DNA of 64,000 bases from Lacibacter luteus. GTDB taxonomy: Bacteria; Bacteroidota; Bacteroidia; Chitinophagales; Chitinophagaceae. Below are positions 40,473-48,735 of this stretch, piece by piece. The position numbers were made by a program, and so were the translations under genes. The notes beneath the pieces were generated by a model, which was not told the origin of the DNA, ran no database searches, and was given only the letters and a program-made list of their open reading frames with translations. The stretch spans positions 1,116,001 to 1,180,000 of the forward strand of contig NZ_SDHW01000001.1 of assembly GCF_004118265.1 (NCBI RefSeq). The letters are read 5' to 3'. Each line of letters opens with the position of its first letter. The first letter of the stretch is position 1.

Positions 40473-40912
40473 ACTTGAATCAAATTTTTCAAAATTAGAA
40501 AAACTCTGTCAGGTCGCCACATGTTGTTCTGTATAAAAAAACAACACCGCATCGCATTTAAATTTAAGCAACTATTCTCTTCATAACAGTTACCCATTAA
40601 ATGTTACAACAAACCTTACCTGAAAAATATGCAGAGACAATATCCATCTTTTTCACCAGCCAATGCTTTTATAGTTACGATTAAACATTTGCCGAATCCA
40701 TTCTAAACCGTTGCTACAACCTGTGTAAGCAATTACTTCCGCTTATACATGCTGGATGTTCTTTTTCGATCTCACTGTTGCATTACCGTTTTATATACCC
40801 AGGTATTGCCATCAATCTTATACCCCAATGGAAATAATTTATACTTTTAGGTACTTTCAGCTATACAAGCCAACCCCGATAAGAGCTATCTTTATGTTAC
40901 TATAATTAAAAT
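40473..40912. other. 440-bp divergent intergenic region
   Basis: It separates the hybrid regulator gene (minus) from the YaiO-like gene (plus). I see no convincing ORF, RNA gene or strong hairpin. CAAAATTA at 40490-40497 is a minus-strand TAnnTTTG match but is only about 20 bp from the regulator start. TATCTTTA at 40887-40894 is a near-match for the plus-strand gene. Both lack a well-placed -33 element. Confidence 0.5.
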
Positions 40913-41695
40913 ATGAAAATCCGTTCTTTTTTACTTCTGATTTCGTTGTTGCCCTTTTTTGCAGTTGCACAACAAGCAGACAGCGTGTTATTAAAAAACA
41001 CACTCACGCTTCAATACGAGTATTTTCATTTTGATAAACAGTTTACAAACGATTGGCATATTACGGGGCTTGAATACAAACATGAAACAAAAAAAGCTGC
41101 TATCCTTGGCCGTTTGAATTATGCCAACCGTCTTTCGAAAAATGGCTGGCAAGGCGAACTGGAAGCTTATCCGAAATTTTCAAAGAAAGTATATAGTTAT
41201 GCCGGCATTGGTTATTCTGCAAACATGCCTGTGTTTCCAAAATTCCGTGCAGGCTATTCACTGTATGTAAACATTCCAAAAGCAATAGAGCTGGAAGCCG
41301 GTTTCCGTTACCTTTATTTTGACAAAAGTGTTTTAATTGCTGTTGCAGGTATTGGTTATTATACCGGTAACTGGTTTTTACAGGCCCGTAGTTTTATGAG
41401 TGATAACAACGGCTTTAACCTTGCAGGCATGTTTACCGTTCGCAGATATTTTGGTGAAATGAATGATTATGTATGGCTGCAATATGGAACCGGCGTATCG
41501 CCTGATGAAACAAGAAATATCCAGTTTACAACAAATCAACGTTTATACTCAAACCGAATTATTGCGGGAGTAAGAACATCTGTTAAACAAAAAAATCTTC
41601 TGCTGTTGTCGTTTGGTTATTCAAGAGACGAATACAAGCCATCTACATTTGGCAATCAACTATACGGTTCTGTTGGCTATGGAAGAAGGTTTTAG
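40913..41695 (+). CDS. YaiO-family outer membrane beta-barrel protein
   Basis: 260 residues with signal peptide (MKIRSFLLLISLLPFFAVAQ). The rest is alternating-hydrophobicity strands rich in Tyr, Phe and Gly (TLQYEYFHFDKQFTNDWHIT, AGIGYSANMPVFPKFRAGY, FFLARSF-like strands) ending YGSVGYGRRF with a terminal Phe, as expected for BAM-assembled barrels. It matches the YaiO family. In E. coli yaiO is next to yaiP, a GT2 glycosyltransferase gene; here a GT2 gene lies head-on against it, their stop codons overlapping by 4 bp. I infer an exit pore or docking barrel for the GT2 product. Confidence 0.82.
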   Translation: MKIRSFLLLISLLPFFAVAQQADSVLLKNTLTLQYEYFHFDKQFTNDWHITGLEYKHETKKAAILGRLNYANRLSKNGWQGELEAYPKFSKKVYSYAGIGYSANMPVFPKFRAGYSLYVNIPKAIELEAGFRYLYFDKSVLIAVAGIGYYTGNWFLQARSFMSDNNGFNLAGMFTVRRYFGEMNDYVWLQYGTGVSPDETRNIQFTTNQRLYSNRIIAGVRTSVKQKNLLLLSFGYSRDEYKPSTFGNQLYGSVGYGRRF

Positions 41696-43119
41696 TTTTT
41701 CTTCTTTCCTGCAAATCCCTGTCTAGTCATTTCGCCCCAGGATTTTTTCTTACGCAGCAGATCGATATTTCCACGCACTGCCGACCATACTACAAACGGA
41801 TGAAAAATAAACGGCTCTAAAAATGCAGTGAGCATTAAATTGAAAATTTCTTTTCGCTTTCTGTATTGATTATAGGTGAGTACTTCCATAAGAATGGCAA
41901 AAACAGAGTAGAGAAAACCAAAGCTCAGAATAAAAACAAGCAACGCAAAGAAGAACGACCAATCCATTAAACCAAGTACTGCAAAAACAACAAATGCAAC
42001 AAAGCCCGCAAATTCGATCAACGGTGCCAGAAATTCAAAAAAGAACCAGTAAGGATAACTGATCATTCCCAATACGCCATACGATGGATTAAAAAACATT
42101 TTTCTGTGCAGCTTTAATGTTTCAATTGTTCCTCTTGTCCATCGGTTTCGTTGACGACCTAATATTTTAAAGCTCGCCGGCGCTTCTGTCCAACAAAGCG
42201 GATCGGGGATATAAGCCACTTTGTAAGGTATTTTCTTCTCCTCCATGTAACGACGCATACGAACCACCAGCTCCATATCTTCACCAACAGTATTATGATC
42301 GTAGCCGCCTGCTTTAATTGCAATTTCCCGATCGAATGCCCCGAATGCACCGGAGATGAGCAACAAGCCATTTAACCTGCTCCAGGCCATTCGTCCTAAC
42401 AAAAAAGCACGGATATATTCCAATGTCTGCACTCTTGGAATAAATTCTTCGGGCAAATGCACACGAATGATTTTTCCATCTTTTACTTCGCATGAATTAG
42501 CAATACGCACCACACCACCTGTAGCAATTACACGCTTTTCTTTTTCTTCAAGAAAAGGCTTAATCAGTTTTTGCATGGCATCCTGCTCGAGAATACAATC
42601 TACATCAATGCAAACCAGAATATCGTTTGAAGCGATATTGATTCCAACATTTAACGCATCTGCTTTACCACCGTTTTGTTTATCTACTACCAATAGCTTT
42701 TTATAAACCGGATTACTGCTTCTGTAAATAGCACGCACAGGTTTTGTTGCAATATGTGCTGTAAAAACATAAGGCACTTCTACAAGCTGGTATGCATCCA
42801 TCAGCTTCTGCATGGAATCATCTTTGCTTCCATCGTTGAGCACAATTACTTCCATATTGTTATAATGTATGTTCAGCAGCGAACGCACATTTTCAATAAT
42901 AGTTGCACCTTCGTTATAAGCAGGTGCAAGAATACTGATGGAAGGAGTATGCTCCGATACAGCCATGATGGAATAATCTGTAAAGCTGCTCTTCCTGATA
43001 TACTTTCTTGTTTCACCAATAGAATAAAACGCAATGAAAATATAGCACAGCAGCAATACAATTGAATACAGAAAGATAACCCATGTTAAAAAATCAACCA
43101 GAAATTGCTGCCAGTTCAT
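41692..43119 (-). CDS. Processive GT2 glycosyltransferase (PgaC/BcsA-like polysaccharide synthase)
   Basis: 475 residues: an N-terminal membrane span (about 12-33), a cytosolic GT-A domain, and about four C-terminal spans (about 345-435). All processive GT2 motifs are present: D96 in LNDGSKDD, D172-V-D174, the E280-D281 pair of GEDMEL, and Q323xxR326W327 in GRQRNRWTRG. Family role: it polymerises a UDP-sugar (glucose, N-acetylglucosamine or similar) into a beta-linked chain while passing it through the membrane. Its start ATG overlaps the stop of the HEAT-repeat gene (ATGA), implying coupled translation. No deacetylase or c-di-GMP PilZ domain is nearby. Confidence 0.92.
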   Translation of the reverse strand: MNWQQFLVDFLTWVIFLYSIVLLLCYIFIAFYSIGETRKYIRKSSFTDYSIMAVSEHTPSISILAPAYNEGATIIENVRSLLNIHYNNMEVIVLNDGSKDDSMQKLMDAYQLVEVPYVFTAHIATKPVRAIYRSSNPVYKKLLVVDKQNGGKADALNVGINIASNDILVCIDVDCILEQDAMQKLIKPFLEEKEKRVIATGGVVRIANSCEVKDGKIIRVHLPEEFIPRVQTLEYIRAFLLGRMAWSRLNGLLLISGAFGAFDREIAIKAGGYDHNTVGEDMELVVRMRRYMEEKKIPYKVAYIPDPLCWTEAPASFKILGRQRNRWTRGTIETLKLHRKMFFNPSYGVLGMISYPYWFFFEFLAPLIEFAGFVAFVVFAVLGLMDWSFFFALLVFILSFGFLYSVFAILMEVLTYNQYRKRKEIFNLMLTAFLEPFIFHPFVVWSAVRGNIDLLRKKKSWGEMTRQGFAGKKKN

Positions 43120-44246
43120 AACAGTACCTCCTGTTTTAATTGTACCAACAAAACATTCCAGGGATAAGTATCTGTTTGTACCCGTTGCCTTAACAGGCTT
43201 TCAGCATCCGGCTGTGTATAATAAACCGCTCTTGCTGCAGCTACTTTAATTTCCTGTTGTTCGTGTAACAGCTGTTGCAGCAGAAAAGCTTGCTCTTCTT
43301 CTGTACCAAATTCTTTCAACATCTGTAAGATGAGGATTTGCACATCAGCATCTTCAGCGGGAAACATTGCAACCAGTATTTCGTTTATTGCGGGATCATA
43401 AATTTCTTTCAATGCAGCAAGCGCCTTTTTACGTACAGGTTTTGCTGCATGTTTTAAACAGCTTGTAACAGTTGAAAAACAGGCATGAAGATGATACACT
43501 TCTACCAGCCGCAAAGCAAACTCGGTTACACTGCTGTTAGATGACTGCAGCCAGCGTTGCACACCCTCAAACGAACGATTACTGTGTAACGACAGTTCGT
43601 ACAACAAACACAATTGCTGCCATTCAGTTAACGGATAAGTTGCAACATCTAAAAAACGTAACCCTTCAAAGCCAGTAAGTTTTACAACAGCAGTACGGGC
43701 TTCATTACGCACAAGTTCATTAGCGTTATTGGTATGACGATAAATTTTGGTGATGTACTTATTCTGACGAAGACCACTTAACTCCTGGATAGCCCTAGCC
43801 TTTACATGCCAGGCTCCATTTTGTAAACGCAAAAGCGAATCGTGCTGCAAGTTTGCCTGCTCATAAAACCAGCATACATTCGTGGCAGCATTACCACTCA
43901 TATTCTTCACTGTTTTAAGCAACTCCGTAATAATAACACGACGACTGAATGCCTCATGCTCTAATAGCCGGGTAATCCTTTGTGTATCGGGTTGTTGAAG
44001 AAAAGACTGCAGCTCTTCGTCCGTTTCGCAAACGGCAAGCTCACTGATACAATTGCTGTATTGCTCCCTTAAACTTCTGCGACGCATGCTGCGTCCTGTG
44101 CGCCGTATAAGATAGAAAAGAATGAACAGAACAACTCCTGCAATAATGCAAACAAAAAACAACGTAACTGCAAGCAGCTGTAAGGGATCAACAACTGCAT
44201 CCAGCAGATATAATGTAATGTAATTGAATACCAAGCCTGGCTGCAT
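43116..44246 (-). CDS. Membrane-anchored HEAT-repeat protein
   Basis: 376 residues. One membrane span near the N-terminus (about 18-48, LLAVTLFFVCIIAGVVLFILF) is followed by an Arg-rich stop-transfer stretch (RRTGRSMRRRSLR), so the rest is probably cytosolic. It is made of helical pairs of HEAT type (WHVKARAIQELSGL, NELVRNEARTAVVKL, KPVRKKALAALKEI, QEIKVAAARAVYY). No catalytic motif was seen. HEAT arrays bind proteins, so a scaffold linking the upstream lone receiver to the GT2 synthase is a reasonable inference. Translationally coupled to GT2. Confidence 0.82.
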   Translation of the reverse strand: MQPGLVFNYITLYLLDAVVDPLQLLAVTLFFVCIIAGVVLFILFYLIRRTGRSMRRRSLREQYSNCISELAVCETDEELQSFLQQPDTQRITRLLEHEAFSRRVIITELLKTVKNMSGNAATNVCWFYEQANLQHDSLLRLQNGAWHVKARAIQELSGLRQNKYITKIYRHTNNANELVRNEARTAVVKLTGFEGLRFLDVATYPLTEWQQLCLLYELSLHSNRSFEGVQRWLQSSNSSVTEFALRLVEVYHLHACFSTVTSCLKHAAKPVRKKALAALKEIYDPAINEILVAMFPAEDADVQILILQMLKEFGTEEEQAFLLQQLLHEQQEIKVAAARAVYYTQPDAESLLRQRVQTDTYPWNVLLVQLKQEVLL

Positions 44247-44305
44247 ACAACATAAAATTAAGGGATGCAGCTAAAGCAAACAATATGTTGTTTTTACAGA
44301 CTTCC

Positions 44306-44668
44306 TTATGCCGTTTTTGCAAGACGTTTTACACGCATTGAAAGTTCGTTAGGACTAAATGGTTTTGTAATATAATCATCTGCACCAAGATTGAATGCTT
44401 CTACTACTACATTCTCCTGCCCCATTGCACTTAATACTATTACAGGAACATTTCTTTGTCCCGACGCTTTTACTTTTCCTACAATTTCAAGACCCGATGA
44501 ATAAGGCATCATAATGTCGGTAATAATCAGATCCGGGTTTTGCTCTTCAATCTGTTCAATTGCTTCCCTGCCATCAGCAACAGTAATTACATCGTACCCA
44601 TCTTTGCGTAATCGCAGGGCAATAGTTTTGAGCATAATTGGTTCATCTTCGGCTACAAGGATTTTCAT
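44306..44668 (-). CDS. Single-domain response regulator (receiver only)
   Basis: 120 residues, just a receiver: acidic pair E7-D8 in VAEDEP, phosphoacceptor D51 in IITDIMMP, the Ser/Thr switch in VLSAM, and the lysine in DDYITKPF. It has no output domain, so it must act by binding another protein or passing phosphate on. It follows the hybrid kinase by 26 bp and precedes the HEAT gene by 59 bp, so the HPt domain of that kinase is its likely phosphodonor. Confidence 0.95.
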   Translation of the reverse strand: MKILVAEDEPIMLKTIALRLRKDGYDVITVADGREAIEQIEEQNPDLIITDIMMPYSSGLEIVGKVKASGQRNVPVIVLSAMGQENVVVEAFNLGADDYITKPFSPNELSMRVKRLAKTA

Positions 44669-44694
44669 GTGTTGTTATTTTAGTTATCATAGTT

Positions 44695-47600
44695 TCAGTT
44701 ATTCACCTCAGCAGCTTTTTCAAGTTCTGCTTCTATCATTGGGCGTACAAGTTCATATAATTCGTTTACCCTTTTTAACTCTTCCGGTATCAGTTCGAGT
44801 TGTTTTTCTTCTTTTGCCTGCTGTTCAATAGTCGTTACCAACGCCAGCATCAGGTTCATTTGCAAAATACCAAGGCTGCTTTTTAAACGATGTGTTTTTT
44901 TATACACCTGTTCCCAGTTTTCGTATAATACGGCTTCATGTATTTCGTTCAGCAGAGGAGGCGTTGTAGAAAGAAACAAGTGCAACACTTCGCAGAAGTA
45001 CTCCACATCTTCCATTTCGTACAAATGCGACAGATTATAAAACACCGGTCCTTGCTGCTCGTCTTTTTTCTGTTGCTGTTTTACCTGCAATGGTTGTGCC
45101 AGTAAAAAACGACTAAGTACAGCAAACAGATCTGCCGGCACAAATGGTTTAGTTAAATACTCATTCATCCCCAACTCAAAACATTTCATCTTTTCATTGC
45201 GAAGCGCACTTGCCGTCATCGCAACGATGGGTGTAGACAGCTCCAGCTTTTCCCGTATATACGTAGAAGTCTGAAAGCCATTCATCAGCGGCATTTGCAG
45301 ATCGAGAATGATCAAATCAAACTGCTGACCGGTTTCCAGCAAATCAACAGCTTCTTTTCCGTTATTTACAATAGTTGTAATGATACCCACCTGTTGCAAT
45401 ACATGATGAATCACAAGCTGATTGATTTCATTATCTTCTGCTACCAATATTGTTTTACCTGCCAATTGACCAACCTGCAATACTTCTTTTACATCTTTGC
45501 CATTGGTTGCAGTTGAACTTTGTTGCACAACAACGAGAGGAAGTGTTACACAAAATACTGTGCCTTTATGTAACTCACTTTCCACACGAACATTACCGCC
45601 CATTAACTCACACAATTGCCGTGTAATGGATAAGCCAAGACCTGTGCCCCCGTATTTTCTTGTAGTTTCTGCAGCTACCTGTTCAAAATTTCTGAAAATA
45701 GAACCAAGCCGTTCTTCCGGAATGCCTATGCCGGTATCACTAACTGTAAAGCTGAGTTCACAATCATTTCCTGAGCGTTGCAACTGTTTTACATGCAACT
45801 TAATGCTACCTTGTTCTGTAAACTTCATCGCATTACTCAACAGGTTCGAAAACACCTGTGTAATACGTAATGGATCGCCGCAAAATTCCGCAGGCAACGA
45901 TTCTTCAACATGCAGCAGTAACTCAATTTCTTTTTCCTTTGCTTTTAACCTGAACGGTGCAACAGCCTGCTCAAGAATTTTCCGCAGATCAAAAACAATA
46001 TTCTCTACACTCAACTTACCGGCTTTGATTTTGGAAAGATCAAGTATATCATTAATCAGCATCAACAAGTTGTCTGACGACTGACGGATGATCTGCACAA
46101 ATTCTTCCTGCTCAGTATCGAGACTGGTATTCTGCAAAACATTTGTCATACCAATAATTCCATTAAGAGGTGTACGTATTTCATGGCTCATATTTGCAAG
46201 AAACTGCTCCTGCAACAATTCGGCAGCCTCCGCTTTTTTCTTTGCATCTACTAATTTCTGCCGGGCTTGTACACGTTCTGTTATATCCGTTGCAATTCCA
46301 CCAACACCATATACAATTTCATCTTTATCAAACAATGGAAATTTCACAATAAGCAAATTGTGTTCACCATCGGCCATATGCACTGTTTCTTCTGTTTGAA
46401 CATGCTCCAGTGTATGCAGTACTTTTTCATCGGCTTCACGATAACGGATCGCATCTTCATCACTCTCAAAATCAAAGTCTGTTTTACCAACAACTTCCTC
46501 TTCTGTAAGAGAAAACTCTTCTTTAAAAGAACGATTGATCAATAAGTAACGTCCTTCCACATCCTTAATAAACATAATAAGCGGTGTGTTATCAAGAATT
46601 GACTGAAGCCTGAACTGGTACTCTTCTCTTTCTTCACGAATCTTCTCCCAGGCACGATCAACAAGTTTACGCTCTGTAATATTTTTTGCTGCAATGCAAA
46701 CGGCAATTACCTGGTTCTTTTCATTACGAACCGGAAAATATGTATTGTGATACCATTGCTCTCCTTCTTCTGTCTCAATCATTGTTTCTGTTTCCTGTAT
46801 CACTCCACGCATTACTTTTTCCACCATTGCACGAAACACCTCTTTCCGTTCTTCTCTTATAAATTCAAGTATCTGATCATTTTCACGAACAGGCTTCCCT
46901 GCTATGTTACGCAGTATCTTTTTCCCTGCTTCATTGATCATAACGATATTGTAATCGGGAGAGATCATGTAAAAACCTTCCTCCGTACTTGAAAGCATGG
47001 CTCTTATTTTCTGATCTGCTTCACGAATTCGCTCTTCATTTTGCTTGATTGAGCTAATATCAGATGTAACAACAGCTGCTCCTGTAATTTCTTTTCCGTT
47101 TTCCATTACAGGTGAATGACTGATGCGAAGCCATTGTACACCATTTTCTGTATCATACTTTGCTTCATATTCAACATATTCACCATTAAACACACGTTCA
47201 AAGTTTTCTGCAGCCTGCTCCATTACTGTTTCGGGTATAACTGATAACAGGTGCATGCCTATTTCCACTTTTTTGCCTGTGCGCATTTCCATCCCTTCAC
47301 GTGCAGGCCTGTTCATTACACGAATAGTGAGGTTACGATCAACCATAAAGAACCCTTCATGTGTATTGTTTAAAAGTGTTTGAATAAGCTCTTCAGATTC
47401 TTTCAGTTTTGATTCGGCTTCCATTTCATCCGAAATATCTTTTACCGTACACTGAAAGCCAATAACCTGTTCTTCTGCAGAAATAATAAGCGAAGTAAGT
47501 TTAACCCATTTCTGTTCTTTGTCTTTTGTTTCAATGGGAAAACGCACTACCATTTCGAAAGTCCGATCGTTAAACTGCTCTACAAATTTCTCAAGCACCT

Positions 47601-48444
47601 GGCTCTGCCACTGTTCGGGCACGAGCACGGCAAATGACTTTCCCTGTAGTTCAAGTGGTGAATAGCCTGTAAGCACTTTTGCTTTTGCACTAATAAACTC
47701 AAACTCACCTTTCAGGTTTGCAGTGAATGTAATAATACCAGGCCCTTCAATGAGCTTTCGGTACTTTACTTCGCTTTCACGTATTTCCTGTTCTGCTTTT
47801 TTTCGTAACCGGATATCTTTATCCAATTGCCATAACAATACGGCAATAAAAAGTATTACCAGTATTGCACCTGCAACAGCTATTTTTATCAGCCGCTGTT
47901 CTGTCTGTTCACTTACTCTCGTACGTTGCTGCAACAGTATTTGCTGACGATCTCGTATAGACGAGATCTGCTCGTTGATCTGCTGTGCAAGTTTACTCCC
48001 CTTGGCATCAAGCTCTGTTGCTTTTGCTATTGGTTTTTGATTAGTAACAAATGCCTGCTGTTCTGTACCGCTTCGTTTTAATGTTGTACTTAATTCACCC
48101 AACCATGCTTTTTGTGTTGAGTCAACTGCCATCAGGTGTGCAGTGGCTGCAGCATCTTGAATACTGAGATGAACTTTCGTGAGCTTGTTGAGGATTTGTT
48201 CTTCTCCGGTTATCAGGTAACTTCTCACCAACCCTTCACTTTCCGATACGCCTATCCGTATATTATCTACCTGTTCCATAACCCTGTACGTATGCGTTAC
48301 CATATCATCCGTTTGCTTTGTTTGCACAGAGCCTACGTAAATAATACGGCCAAAAAAAATGAGCACACTTGCTGCCAATAAAAATATCAGCAGAATGGTA
48401 CGGCTTACCGGAAGGTTTAGTTTTATAAGCGATCGCTTCTTCAC
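44695..48444 (-). CDS. Hybrid histidine kinase: CHASE3, four PAS, kinase, receiver, HPt
   Basis: 1,249 residues. The start is GTG at 48444: an in-frame TAA lies four codons upstream and the next Met is residue 48, beyond the first span. Spans at about 16-38 and 186-206 enclose a CHASE3-like periplasmic domain. Four PAS domains follow (about 223-345, 350-470, 480-595, 610-725). The kinase box has H754 in NMSHEIRTPLNG; the ATPase has GGTGLGLSI; the receiver has D1048 in LIILDLQMP; the HPt has H1185 in KKTHRLKSSLG. All relay residues are present, giving a His-Asp-His chain that can end on the lone receiver encoded next. The sensed signal is unknown. Confidence 0.95.
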   Translation of the reverse strand: MKKRSLIKLNLPVSRTILLIFLLAASVLIFFGRIIYVGSVQTKQTDDMVTHTYRVMEQVDNIRIGVSESEGLVRSYLITGEEQILNKLTKVHLSIQDAAATAHLMAVDSTQKAWLGELSTTLKRSGTEQQAFVTNQKPIAKATELDAKGSKLAQQINEQISSIRDRQQILLQQRTRVSEQTEQRLIKIAVAGAILVILFIAVLLWQLDKDIRLRKKAEQEIRESEVKYRKLIEGPGIITFTANLKGEFEFISAKAKVLTGYSPLELQGKSFAVLVPEQWQSQVLEKFVEQFNDRTFEMVVRFPIETKDKEQKWVKLTSLIISAEEQVIGFQCTVKDISDEMEAESKLKESEELIQTLLNNTHEGFFMVDRNLTIRVMNRPAREGMEMRTGKKVEIGMHLLSVIPETVMEQAAENFERVFNGEYVEYEAKYDTENGVQWLRISHSPVMENGKEITGAAVVTSDISSIKQNEERIREADQKIRAMLSSTEEGFYMISPDYNIVMINEAGKKILRNIAGKPVRENDQILEFIREERKEVFRAMVEKVMRGVIQETETMIETEEGEQWYHNTYFPVRNEKNQVIAVCIAAKNITERKLVDRAWEKIREEREEYQFRLQSILDNTPLIMFIKDVEGRYLLINRSFKEEFSLTEEEVVGKTDFDFESDEDAIRYREADEKVLHTLEHVQTEETVHMADGEHNLLIVKFPLFDKDEIVYGVGGIATDITERVQARQKLVDAKKKAEAAELLQEQFLANMSHEIRTPLNGIIGMTNVLQNTSLDTEQEEFVQIIRQSSDNLLMLINDILDLSKIKAGKLSVENIVFDLRKILEQAVAPFRLKAKEKEIELLLHVEESLPAEFCGDPLRITQVFSNLLSNAMKFTEQGSIKLHVKQLQRSGNDCELSFTVSDTGIGIPEERLGSIFRNFEQVAAETTRKYGGTGLGLSITRQLCELMGGNVRVESELHKGTVFCVTLPLVVVQQSSTATNGKDVKEVLQVGQLAGKTILVAEDNEINQLVIHHVLQQVGIITTIVNNGKEAVDLLETGQQFDLIILDLQMPLMNGFQTSTYIREKLELSTPIVAMTASALRNEKMKCFELGMNEYLTKPFVPADLFAVLSRFLLAQPLQVKQQQKKDEQQGPVFYNLSHLYEMEDVEYFCEVLHLFLSTTPPLLNEIHEAVLYENWEQVYKKTHRLKSSLGILQMNLMLALVTTIEQQAKEEKQLELIPEELKRVNELYELVRPMIEAELEKAAEVNN

Positions 48445-48690
48445 AATTTTCCGTTACGGTTTGAAGTAAATAAACAGGCGTAGTTCTCCGCAACTGCAGA
48501 TACAGTGAAGAATCCGGATAACAAAGATTGAATACGTTTGTGGAGAAAATAAATGATGCGTGAAACACGCAGTTGGCTTGTTAAGATCATGGATACAGGA
48601 TTTGGATAACATGAATATCGTTGATAAACACTGAACAGCCTTAATCTTCAGAAAAATTAAGTTGAAAATAAGTGCATACCCTTACAAACA

Positions 48691-48723
48691 AAAAATGCCG
48701 GACTACAAGCCCGGCATTTTTTT
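48691..48723. terminator. Bidirectional intrinsic terminator after the GH3 gene
   Basis: Stem AAAAATGCCGG/CCGGCATTTTT with a 9-nt loop. It ends the minus-strand glucan operon just beyond the GH3 stop at 48736. The rest of the 291-bp gap (48445-48690) is the leader of the hybrid kinase gene; no gene was seen in it, only a weak minus-strand -7-like CAAAGATT at 48522. Confidence 0.82.
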
Positions 48724-48735
48724 GTAGAGTAGCTA

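Noticed and set aside
40490-40497. Minus-strand TAnnTTTG match before the hybrid regulator gene
   Set aside because: It is too close to the start codon for a normal leader and has no -33 partner; kept only as a note in the intergenic entry.
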